From Solea solea (lineage: Eukaryota; Chordata; Actinopteri; Pleuronectiformes; Soleidae), in assembly GCF_958295425.1 (NCBI RefSeq), contig NC_081146.1, forward strand, positions 10,586,985 through 10,650,984: a stretch of DNA of 64,000 bases, given 5' to 3'. A program made the translations under genes and the position numbers. The notes beneath the pieces were generated by a model. It did no database searches and was not told the DNA's origin. It was given only the letters and a program-made list of their open reading frames with translations. Shown here piece by piece: positions 1 through 12,370 of this stretch. Each line of letters starts with the position of its first letter. Position 1 is the stretch's first letter.

Positions 1-8
1 TGTTTTAG

Positions 9-2278
9 GTTGAGGATCTACAAGCCAAACTGGCATCACAAGAAGGTGAACTGATCCTTAAAAACCAGGATATCGAAGCTTTGCTCGGAAAGATTGGACT
101 GCAGACTGAGAAAGTTAGAAACAAGAGAGAAGCTGCAGATGTTGAGGCACAAAAGGTGAGATATTTTGTCATGTATTGGATTTCATACAATAACATTGAA
201 GTGATTTATCAATACTGAACCATATACACATACTAACATAGTATTTTTGTGATATTGCTCATTATGGTTGCTTTTGTACAGGTGGTGCTCATTCAGGCAG
301 AAGTGTCAGTCAAACAGAAAGACTGTGAAAATGACTTGGCCAAGGCAGAGCCGTCATTGACAGCTGCCACAACAGCACTGGACACCCTCAATAAAGTGCT
401 TCATTTTATCTGATTTAACACATTTTCTTTTGAATCTTTAGTAAATGTAAATATTAAGTGGTACTTATTATTGTTTTTTAGATGAATCTTACTGAGCTGA
501 AGGCCTTTCCAAACCCTCCAGTGGCAGTGATCAATGTAGTAGCAGCTGTGATGGTTCTGTTAGCCCCCCGTGGTCGAGTGCCTAAGGATCGGAGCTGGAA
601 GGCGGCACGGGCCTTCATGGGCAAGGTTAAGCTGTCATAATGTCAATCACATCTGCCTGATTAATGCCAAACTAATTTGTGTGTGGGCCTTGACCCTGGC
701 CCTGCCCAGCATCTCACCATTGCTCACATTACAGCTGGAAGGCTCTATGAATATGCTCCTTCGCCTGGAGAGCAAGTGTGTTAACCATTTATCAACCTCT
801 ACCGACTATTAATGCAAGTAAAACGTGCATTTTTCCTAAAGCCAGAGGAATTTAGCATGAAATTGGGGTTAACTATAGTATTATTTTCCAGAAATAGTTG
901 CTGCATTTAAGACATAATTAGGTTTTAAAATAGTTTTCTATGCACGTATGTCTGATACTGTGACACATGCCTCTTATTTAGATTAAAAAACATCAAGGCA
1001 GCATGAGTTAAAAAGGTTGTTATCATTGTAGCCTAGTGTAGAGTGGGAACACATGAAATAGGGAAATGCAAATTTATATTTTTACCTCCACATCGATCTT
1101 CATTCAGGATATCAATGTATTCGTATACTTTGTCAATATGATTTGTACTGTATAGTCTGTAATCCCTGAGTTGTATTAAACTTTAACATTTAGAGGAGAC
1201 AGTTCCACAACAAAGAATATATTTTATATATATAATTACATTAGTCAGTCAGTCCATATTAAGATAATGTGTGTGGAGCTTAATGAGACAGATCTTACAT
1301 GTATATACTGTATACATATATATCTATATATAGATATATATAATTAAAATTAAATTAATCTAATGATGAGACAGCAGATTATAACACATGGAGGACACAA
1401 TCTGCTCACCCTTCCTATTACCACACCTGTCAGAACTTTGCATTCAAAACAAAATATTGTTGTTTTTGTTTGCATGGTGAGCTTCCACTTCCACAAAAAA
1501 ACCCGAAAGTACATATTATTTATTTTAAAGCCATTGTATACAAACATACTTAAGTTTTGCCTAGTTGTTCAAATTCATAACAGTTAAAGTCCAAGTGTCC
1601 AGTGTGCACATTATTGAATCCCATGCTTCTGTGTTCATGTCTGTCAGGTGGATGATTTCCTCCAGGCCCTGGTGTCATACGACAAGGAGCACATCCCTGA
1701 GTCCTGTTTGACTGTGGTAAAGCAACAGTATCTGAGAAACCCGGAGTTTCACCCTGACCTTGTTCGAACCAAATCTACAGCTGCAGCTGGTCTCTGTGCC
1801 TGGACCATTAACATTGTCAAATACTACGAGGTCAGTCAACGCCTTCACTTCTTAGCTATGATAAATGTTATATACATTTTGTGCAACAAAATTCGGTTCA
1901 TGTTCTTGGTCTCATTTCATGAAGTTTTCCTTTTTTGCAGATTTATTGTGAGGTGATTCCAAAGAGACATGCATTATCACAAGCTAATACAGAGCTAGAA
2001 ATGGCTACTGCCAAACTGCTTTCAGTTCAAAAGAAACTGGCTGTGAGTGAAATCATTATACTTTATTCACATAAGAGCTAGAGAGTGTGTATTTTCTTAA
2101 TAATGTTTAACTTCCGTTGCCCAATTTTGCTTTGTTTCACTAGGACCTTGATGCCAGTGTTCAGAGCTTAACAGCTCAGTTTGAAAGGGCTACAGCTGAG
2201 AAAATCAGCTGTCAGGAAGAGGTGGCACATACCAACCACACCATCGAGCTGGCCAATCAACTAGTCAAGGGCTTAGAG
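9..2278 (+). other. dnah11: dnah11 stalk exons: CC1, microtubule-binding domain, CC2
   Basis: Exons 9-155, 282-395, 482-625, 1648-1830, 1941-2042 and 2144-2278 encode residues 1-275 of the visible part. Residues 1-87 are a charged, heptad-like CC1 ending ALDTLNK. Residues 88 to about 196 form the microtubule-binding domain, with [17 protein letters not shown] and a conserved [18 protein letters not shown]2 follows ([20 protein letters not shown] and onwards). All introns are GT-AG. The 1.0-kb intron at 626-1647 holds an AT palindrome around 1310-1345 and nothing else recognised. The 1.2-kb intron at 2279-3461 shows no gene. Confidence 0.88.
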
Positions 2279-5200
2279 GTAAACAAGGAGAGATGGACGA
2301 GTTTGATGGTGTTGCTGGGGGTGACCTGGCATAAAGTAAACTGTTAAATCACCGGGGGCACACATGGAGAGGTGCTCGAATTGCATCAATAATCTGGACT
2401 AGAGTTTGTTATGTTTTGGCAGCGTTTCCTGACATTTGTATGAGTAGTTCAGGAAAAAGGCAGATTTTACAGCCTGGCCCAGCAGCATCCTGGGGACTTG
2501 TGAGACAGGTAGAGAGGGCTGGACCACAGAAAACGCATGGCTGAACTGGGCAACTGGTAACTGAACTGCTTCCAAATGTAGAAAGGAAGAGAGATGGCAT
2601 GTGCACTACACTAACACTGCTTCAGTCAGGGCTGCAGTGTGTGTGTGTAATAATAGTTCACTCGAAAACCATCTCATGGAATATAACTGTATGTAAGACA
2701 TAAATGTCAAATGTTTCGGATTTGTATGATTTGTTGAATATTCTATTTAACACTTGTTAAATATAACGTGTTGCTGTGCATGGCTTTTTTGGACTGCAGT
2801 CTCTATTATCCTTATGCATGCTAATATGAAATGAAAGATGGTAATTTAACGGGCTTTTTTGTAACTTTCACTTTCTTATTCCACAAAATAAATGTGGTTT
2901 GCATGGAACAGCTTGGCTTTTAAGCATATCAAGATAAATGTTTTGTCTTTATGGCATTGACCTGGAAGCAATAGTGTTCAGACTAATAAATCAGGCCGTC
3001 TATATTTAATCATTAACTTACCTCAAAGCCTCAACATCTGTTGGAAATTAACAGTGTCTCACCCTGGACTGAGTGATATTACAGGCAATCCATAATACAT
3101 TAGAGTAAAATTATAGTGATTTTTAACTGTCTGAAAATTTATTATGTGACATATTCTAAATCCACAGCCCCTTGTAAGAAAATGCCATGCATGATTTATT
3201 GTTGTAGGGCTGTCACAGTGCTAGTATTGAAGGTTTAAATGAATGCTAAATTGATGCTGAGTGAATCAAACTTGCAAAGCTATTTTAAAGGAATTGCAGT
3301 TGAATGCCTTAGTGCTTACTTTTCCTGAAGTGGCAGGTGACTCAGCACATGAATTTCCCCGCGTAGTAGATTTTTCCCTCATCTCTTTGGTTTCAACTAA
3401 GTTTCATAAATGTTTGCATATTTTTTTTAATTGTCTTTAAGTCTTGTTTTGTGTCTTGCAGTCAGAGAAGGAACGCTGGTCCCAAGCACTTGTTCAGTAT
3501 GAAGAGCAACAGAAAACGCTATGTGGTGATGCCCTCCTCACTTCAGCATTCGTCTCTTACATGGGATATTTTACGAGGCAATATCGCATTGAGCTCTTTA
3601 ACAATGCGTGGATCCCCTTCCTTCAGTCTCAGATGGTAATGCCTGTTTCTTTTTTTACAGTCTTGGATTGCAGTGAAATATTTATCTACAAACATCCACA
3701 GTAAAGTCTGTGAGCTGAAGCTCATCTGTCTCAGCAGCCTTTATTGCTCCAACTGCACTGACATCATAACGTGATTTCTGTTCCAGGTCTCCACACCACT
3801 GACAGAGGGCCTGGATCCCATCCTCATGCTTACAGACGATGCCACTGTGGCTGCCTGGCATAACCAGGGCCTGCCAAATGATCGGATGTCCACCGAGAAT
3901 GCTGCCATCCTGACCACTAGTGAGCGTTGGCCGCTCATGATTGACCCACAGCAGCAAGGCGTCAAGTGGGTCAGAAACCGACTAGGGTCGGAGCTGAAGG
4001 TGGTGCAGCTGGGACAGAAAGGGTGAGAAAGGAATTATGTATGTATCAATTTACAGCCACATCAGCCACATCACAAAATTTTGGCAATATTTGGTTGGAA
4101 ACAATTTCCAAAAAATCACCATCATTTTCCAAAATCATTACACAAATCTTCCAAGTATGGTTCGATAACAATATTTTATTAGAAAATAAATATCTTGTTA
4201 GAAGAATAAAACAAGTTTTTTTTTTGATATGATAAAAATAAACCGAAATATATTAAATGTAAAATTTGCTTTTATATTCGCAGGTATCTTGATGTGATTG
4301 AAGTAGCCCTCAGTTGTGGTGAGACAGTTCTGATCGAGAATCTGCCCGAAAAGGTTGACCCCGTCCTCGAGCCTCTGCTGGGAAGAAACACTATCAAAAG
4401 AGGAAGGTCAGTTATGAAACTACAACATTGCATTTATACCGTTTTATGTAGAAAGATGGAGGATACAAAAAACATAAATGGAGCAACAAACTAGCTTTAA
4501 CAAGTTTAAATACTGTTGTCGCCATCCAAAAACCATTTAAATCAATGTATGGTCTTTATATCACTCCAGATACACAAGTCAATTTGCCCACAGCCCATCA
4601 AAATGTGTCCGCGGTGTGAGACAATAGGGGCAGATTTACCAGATGGTTGAATCTTAGTGAGCATTGAAACACCAGTAAGACATGACTGAATGCTTTATTA
4701 TTGCCCACTCTGTAGAGTATAAATGAATTTGTGGCACGTGTTCTGAATCCCTGTGGCCACCATATTGATTGGCCCCTCAAGATGTGTGATAGATGTATAT
4801 TTGTGTGTTCATATTCTTTAGGTGCGATGAATATTGAACAGCTGAGCCTCAGTGTAAAGAGAGCTGAATTGAAGACAGTCATGGTTATGTATAAGGACTC
4901 CTGTCTGCCACAAAAAAGCTGGCATGTAACACACTTAATTCACCAGTCCTCCATCATAATGGCAAACTCAATTCAGCTTCAATAATTCCACTGCCCTGAT
5001 AGATGATTTGTCTGCATTTATTTATTTGGAAAAGGAATGATAAAATTACTGAGTCAGCTTTACACTCTACACACTAACATGAATCATTGCATGCGGATTA
5101 TCTTAAATCACAACCTGCTGTCGTTTGTCAAAGTAGTGAGGTCATGTTTGGGGATTTTGTGTCATTTAATTAAAAATAAGGCTGTACCACTAATGCTATT

Positions 5201-8200
5201 TGATATAAGAATCTCTAACTCACACATGCATCCAAAAATGATCAACTTTCCTTTTTTTTAGTCAACAGCTGAGTTGGCCTCAACAGGCAAAGCCCAGCTT
5301 TATTTTTTAAATTGACTGAATATGGTAATCTATATGGAAAAAACATATTCACAATTGACAGTCGGATTTGACTTTAACCTGTAAAAAATGTCCTGGCTCT
5401 TGCCACAAACATATATGTATATATATGATTATGTACTGTATATGAAGTATCTAAGTCAAGTATGAGCTTCACCTGAAGTCCTGTTGGTCCAGATGTAACA
5501 ATTCATCATGGTAAATCTGATTATAAGTTTATCCCTTGTAGATGACCCACACACTTGTTTCTGTCGATGATTAATACAACCTGCTGGGGCAGCCATGATG
5601 GATCTGGTAGGGCTTCCACAGCTGAAGTTCATTAATAATTGGAATGTTGTAGAGTGTGAAGTAATGAATACTAATTATTCCTTTCATGGCTGATGGAAGA
5701 CTACAAGCCAATCCATCAGAAAGGACTTTAATTTGGTGGAGTAATGGTTCTATCAATAGTACATTAATTCTGGCTTGTGAAGATATAGAGTTGAACCAGA
5801 CCCAGGCCACGAGGAACCTGTGCTGTAAAATTGGGGCCTTTGCCTGACATCTAAGGGGTAATTAGAGAAAAATGAAAAGCCACCACGTCGTCAAGCAAGC
5901 GCTAATTTAATTGAAATGCAGGAACAGATAAAAATTGGCTGCTGTGGACGCAATCTGTCATATTTATTCATGAATATTTGTCTATAGTATGAGAGACATT
6001 TGGAATCAGAATGAAGTTTTTTCATCTGTGGAAGTTGCAGATGAAGTGAAGTTGACTCAATCATGAGCATCGAGACAAGTTTCAAAATACAGAGTTTACA
6101 GTGTCACGATTCAAATGTTTACTGTTGCCATTATGGTCATTGTTATCGCTGTCATAATTATCCTTTTTTTTAACTGTCTACGTCATCATCATCATCTTCT
6201 TCAATTTTATCTGCACTGGAAAGAGTGACATTCTTAATCCTCTTTACTTTAAAAGTGAATGTAGTAATGTAGTATGCTATTATATTGAATTATTTGTTTG
6301 TTTTGCAGGTAAAAAATAGGTTTGTATCATTTTGTTTATTGCAACCTGAAACCAAATACTCCTAACATGAAATATCACTGTATTTGCTGGGAAGAGCAGC
6401 ATTTTGAGGCACATTTCCTGTACTGCATCAGCCTCATTACCAAATCTGTTAATTTATTTTATTGCCTATGTTTTCTTTTACTCTTGTCTGTGTTTTTCAC
6501 TTCATGCATATTTTATATGTAAAACATTGCCACTGATTTTCAGGTACATTCAAATTGGGGGCAAGTTGTGCGAATACAACAGTAACTTCAAGCTCATACT
6601 ACACACTAAATTGGCCAATCCCCACTTCCCTCCTGAGCTCCAGGCCCAGACCACACTCATCAACTTCACAGTGACTCCTGTGGGCCTGGAGGAACAGCTG
6701 CTGGGACAGGTAGTGTCCCGGGAAAGACCTGACCTGGAGGCCCTAAAGGTGAACCTTAAAGCATTTTATAAAAATATGTTAAAGCTCAAGTCTGTCATTT
6801 TTTTTAAAAATCTTATTTGTTGAAATCCTCTTAATGTCCGGATAATTAGATTTGTGTCAATATTTTCACGAAGACTTTTTAGGAAGCAAACAACACAAAC
6901 TTTTGCAAATACAACAGCGATTTAACCATTCAAAAATATTGTATTTCATTTGTTTGAAAATACACTTTTTGTTTGCAATGATCGAAATTTTGTTTGCTCA
7001 AACTCTTGTGCTTGTGAACTCCCTGATTTGGGAGTCCTGTCTGTCCTTTTGTCAATGCTCCTTCCTCAAAACACAACACTAAGCCAAGTGGAGGAGAACG
7101 AGCAGTGATGACATTTTTGTTAATACTGTTTACACCATGTTTGAATTACCTTTAAGAAAACACTGAACTTGTTGTTTGTTTTTATTGATTTTTCTATTAG
7201 GACATGAAGAGGATTTTAACAAAAAAAGATGAAATTGTGTAGAGCTTCAACTGATCAGTCTACATGAAACTTGTTTGCATTAAAGTGATGTTTTTTTAAA
7301 TGCAAGTATCTTGGTCGATGATATACAGATAAATAGGAAAATCCACCAATCTGAATTGTTTTGTGTATATTCTCTAAGCTGGAGCTGACCACACAACAGA
7401 ACCACTTTAAGATTGAGCTCAAGCAGCTGGAGGATGACCTGTTGAGTCGACTCTCTGCAGCCGGTGGTAATTTTCTGGGTGATATTTCTCTCGTGGAGCA
7501 ACTTGAGAACACAAAGACCACAGCTGCCCACATCCAGCACAAGGTTAGTCGGTCAGACTGTTGTTGAGTGCACCTTTTTTTTTTTGTCACTCAAATGTGT
7601 TTGAATGTCATGCAACAACAAGTGCCTCATTTTATTGCATTAACTTCAAATGATATGTGGTTTGAATATGTGTAATGAGAGGGATTTGGAGCATGACTGA
7701 GAGCCTAATAGCTCATTTTGTGCATTTGGCACACGCAGGTGGTGGAGGCCAGAGAGAACGAGACAAAGATCAACGAGGCGCGAGAACTTTACCGCCCAGC
7801 AGCTGAGAGAGCATCACTCCTCTTCTTCATCATCAGTGACCTCAGCAAGATTAACCCTATGTACCAGCATTCTCTCAAGGTGAAGGATTTATGCCTGAAG
7901 TGCTCTCAGGGGGACAAACATGGTTTTTGCATTATTTCAAATAATACACAGTCCATTTAGACCAATATTCTATTGGATTTTCTTTGTTATATCAGCAGTG
8001 CTGGTTAGAAATCGGGTTAGATGTACTTTTCTTTACCCATGTGTTATCTGTTTTGTTCTCAGTTCAGTGCAGAGCTTGGGCTCATGGCCGTTTGACAGCA
8101 CTGATCCTCCCTCTGGTTGTGTTTCAGACCTTCAACTCAGTGTTTAACAAAGCGATGGAGCATGCAGAATGGGACGAGGATGTGAGGACCAGAGTGCACA

Positions 8201-11200
8201 CCCTCAGAGAGGCCATCACCTATTATGTATTCCTGTACACCTGCCAGGGCCTGTTTGAGAGAGACAAGTTAACCTTCTTGTCACACACTGCCTTCCAGGT
8301 GAGAGACTTAGGGCCGCCTCAAAGGTGGAGCGTCCTGTCATCCTCATCAATCAAAGTACTTTTCTGCCCCCACATTAACTTCAATTAAAAGCAGTCAGCA
8401 GGACCATACGCTGCCATTGATTACCTCTCACACCCTGCTCCGTGGCTGCTGTTCAGACAGTTGGTTCTGACAAGGGGGCTGGTTCTGATGGCATAATGCA
8501 ATTATCTGTCACCGCGGCAACTGTTTTCGCCTTTAAAAAAAAAAAGCTGCTCTGAAGGCTGCCCTTCATGTGGCATTTCCACATTCACATGTGATTTATC
8601 AACCTGTATGATTTTAACCCGTTCCTTTTGCCAAAGTCTTTAGCTGTGGAAATGATTGAAAAGAGATCAATGCAACACACTATATCATAACAAACTTGCT
8701 TTTGTCCTTCCCTTTAGATTCTGCTCAAACACGGTCTGATCGATGCTGAGGAATTTGACTTGCTGCTGCGTTTTCCTGTGGAAACAAGCAAACATTGTCC
8801 TGTGTCCTTCCTCTCTGCACATAGCTGGGGAGCCATTAAGGTACAGTGTATCATAAGATATCCATGGGATGGTATTTTATTTAGGGAGAGTATGCAATAA
8901 AATATTAACTATGTACAGTATATATCTTCAAGAAGGGTACAGTACAGTAACAATATGGTTAACAGTTTTGTAATGGGCAAGTAATGGACAATTTGGAGAG
9001 TTAATTTCAACTTTGGTAATTATTAATTTTGATTCACAAACATTGAGTGAATGTGTTACACTGATGGTGGTAGTCAGTTGCTATAAGGATATTGTTTTGG
9101 AAATGAGTAAGTAAGGACATTAGTGTTATTTAATAACACTTTATAACCATAGTTTTTGCCAAGCTGTTAATTGCATTAGAAATAAGATTAAACCATTTTT
9201 TATGTTGTAACTGAATGTAATGTAAAGTATTACCAGCAGAGACTAATTGTACCAGGTTTAAGCAAAACTTCCTTGTTTTTGTTTGCAACCACATATTATT
9301 GCTACATATACTATTTTACACATTTAATAAAGAGAGGTCTTATAATGTTTATGTGCTTAGACAATTTCTACAATGGAGGACTTCAGTGGACTGGACAGAG
9401 ATATCGAGAGTTCACCAAAGCGCTGGAGGAAGGTGGTTGAATCCAGCTGTCCTGAAAAGGAAAGACTTCCTCAGGACTGGAAGAACAAGAGCTCCCTCCA
9501 GAAGCTCATAATCCTCCGAGCACTTCGCCCTGATAGGTTAACCTATTCACTGAGGTGAGTGAATGACATGGAGCATGTAGCAAAATGAGCTAATCTTATT
9601 TGAATCTTTTCAAGTGATGAGCAGTACGTCATTTTGCTTCTCTGACAATGTTTCCTGACAGGAACTTTGTGGAGGAGAGCATGGGAACAAAATATGTGGA
9701 AGCGGCCAGGCTTGAATTTGAAAAGCTGTACGAGGAAAGTGGCCCCTCAACCCCTGTGTTCTTCATCCTCTCACCTGGAGTGGATCCACTCAAAGATGTA
9801 GAGAAGCTAGGTATCATGTTTAATGTTTTTTGTATTTGCACATCCACATCACTTAGCAGGGTTAAATATTCAAAGTGTCCCTTTTGTTGCAGGCTTGAAG
9901 CTGGGATTCTCTCTCGACAAAGGCACTTTACTCAATGTGTCCCTGGGACAGGGACAGGAGGAGGTAGCTGAATGGGCTCTGGAAAATGCCTCCAAACTGG
10001 GACACTGGGTCATTCTGCAGGTAGGGAGTGTTACTATTTAGTGACCAGATCACTGCAGTGACATCAAGCTGCTCTTCCACTTAGCCGCCAGTATTGCATG
10101 TAATCACATTATCTAATCCACCGAGCAAGTGAAATAAACTCAATTTGGTTCGATAAAAAACATAATTGGCTGCATCAGCTCCCTAAATGCTGCCTTTACA
10201 GAAGCCTTTAGCAAGAAACTGAAGGTTTGCCAGTGTTTTGGCTTCCGATGTTTGGCTCTGGGTTTCTGATGTTGTTTTAGTTCATCTTTATAAACTTAAA
10301 ACTTAAAAATAAAAAATAATATCCCGGGCAAGTTTTTTTTAACTGCAGTGTATAATTATGGTGATATTTTTTTTTAATTATTGTTGTTGAACTTGTTATT
10401 CTGCCTCTGTTTGATCTGTGTGAAAAGGAATGGTATTTTATTTTTGTGCTCCAGGCGATACAACCCAAACAAACCAACAGAGACAGCTGCTGCTCTTATG
10501 TCCTTATTTCTGCACTCACCGTGGTTTTATAAGATTTTGCCACAGGCTCTGTCAAGCAATACCATCAGTTCTGACTGAGGGAGTGTTTGTGTTTACGCAC
10601 CAGCAGCGCAAGGGAGGGCGGGGATAAGAAACATTTATCCTGTTAAACACTGCTGAACGACTGGGTTTTTTGAGCAGTAAAAATCACTTTTAAAACGTAT
10701 CTTTGTGTTTTTTGTCATACTCCAAATGACGCAACAAAAGGATGTATCCGGATGACATGAGATCCAAACACTGCAACTGACAAACACAGAGAGAGTCATT
10801 TGGAGCTGATCAGGCTTAATCAGACATTTGTTTATATTTAGACGTTGTGCACAACAGTTTTAATGTTGTGATTTATTCGTTTTCCAGAATGTACACCTCG
10901 TGGCTTGCTGGCTGCCTTCTCTAGATTCTCTCCTGGAGACGGTAGCGGTGGACTGTCACCCCAGCTACAGGGTGTTCATCACCGGTGAACCAGCACCAAG
11001 TCCTGAGCAGCATGTGATCCCTGGAGGAATACTGGAAAACGCCATCAAAATTACCAATGAGCCACCCACTGGCATGAATGCCAGTCTGCACACTGCCCTC
11101 AACAACTTCAATCAGGTGTGTTAAACATTTTGAATAACCTCTTCTAATATACATTACATTGATGACATTCACTGTATTGTGTATGACATCACATCCCTCT

Positions 11201-12305
11201 CTCTTTTTTTGCAGGACACTCTGGAAATGTGTTCCAGAGAGCAGGAGTTCAACTCCATGCTTTTCTCCCTTTGCTTTTTTCATGCTTGTGTTACAGAGCG
11301 CCGTAAATTTGGTCCCCAAGGGTGGAACCATAACTACCCCATCAGCACCGGAGACCTCACCATCTCGGCAAACGTCTTGTATAACTACTTAGAGGCCAAC
11401 ACCAAAGTATTTCCACAACTACTTTTCAATATAATTCAACTTTCTATATTTTATTTAACTTTTTTACTGACCTTTCTTGCTACTTCTTTCTTATCCTGTG
11501 TACATTGTTGATAATAATGGAGTTTGCGGTGTCTGCAATTACTTGTTGAATTCTTTTATAATTTGCAGGAGTGGGGGGGGCACTTCATTCTCATCTTTTA
11601 TTCGAAATTTCTTTGCTCTATAACGAAGCCTATAATTTAGCTTTATTTCACAAAGACAAAAAAAAATCATTGTCATGGTGCTGCAACTTGCACTACTCCT
11701 AATGTATTTCTCTTACAACTCCTATTACTCCGGTCACAACCAATTATGTCTGTGAGGTATTCTGCCCTCCAAAAACGAATGTCCTTCATTATGTTAACCA
11801 AACAGTAACCTGTATGTGCGTATACAGAGGATTCATTAGGGGGGCAATGAAGCGTTATCCTAAATGTAATTACATGCAGCCAATGTGACAGTCCACAACG
11901 CTACATAAGTGATCACTGTAATTAGAGCTGATGAAGGAAGCAATTTGCAAAACAATACAGGTACAAATGATTGTGAACCTCCAGCTTTTGTAATTTGTTA
12001 TGAATCACCCCTTCTTTTCTTCCTCCTTCACCCTCACAGATCATAATCTTACCGAGGAGAAGACTCCTCTGTCACACCTTGAATCAATTTGTGTAAAGAA
12101 ATATAATTGTGTTAGATATGCCGACAGTTATCCTGATCTAAAGAGCTCGTTTAATGAGATAATGCGGTTTGTGCGAGAAGTTTCAAAGGAATGGTGGAAT
12201 AATGCCAAAATGAAACTAAAGTATCGTTGAAACAATTCGAGAATATTCCTCAATTATCATTATAATTAAACATTTTGACAACTATTTAAAGGCACAGCAT
12301 CATCA

Positions 12306-12370
<65 letters not shown>

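Noticed and set aside
12000..12230. 76-codon plus-strand open frame in a dnah11 intron
   Set aside because: It lies inside an intron between two well-supported exons, has no recognised similarity, and is of a length expected by chance.
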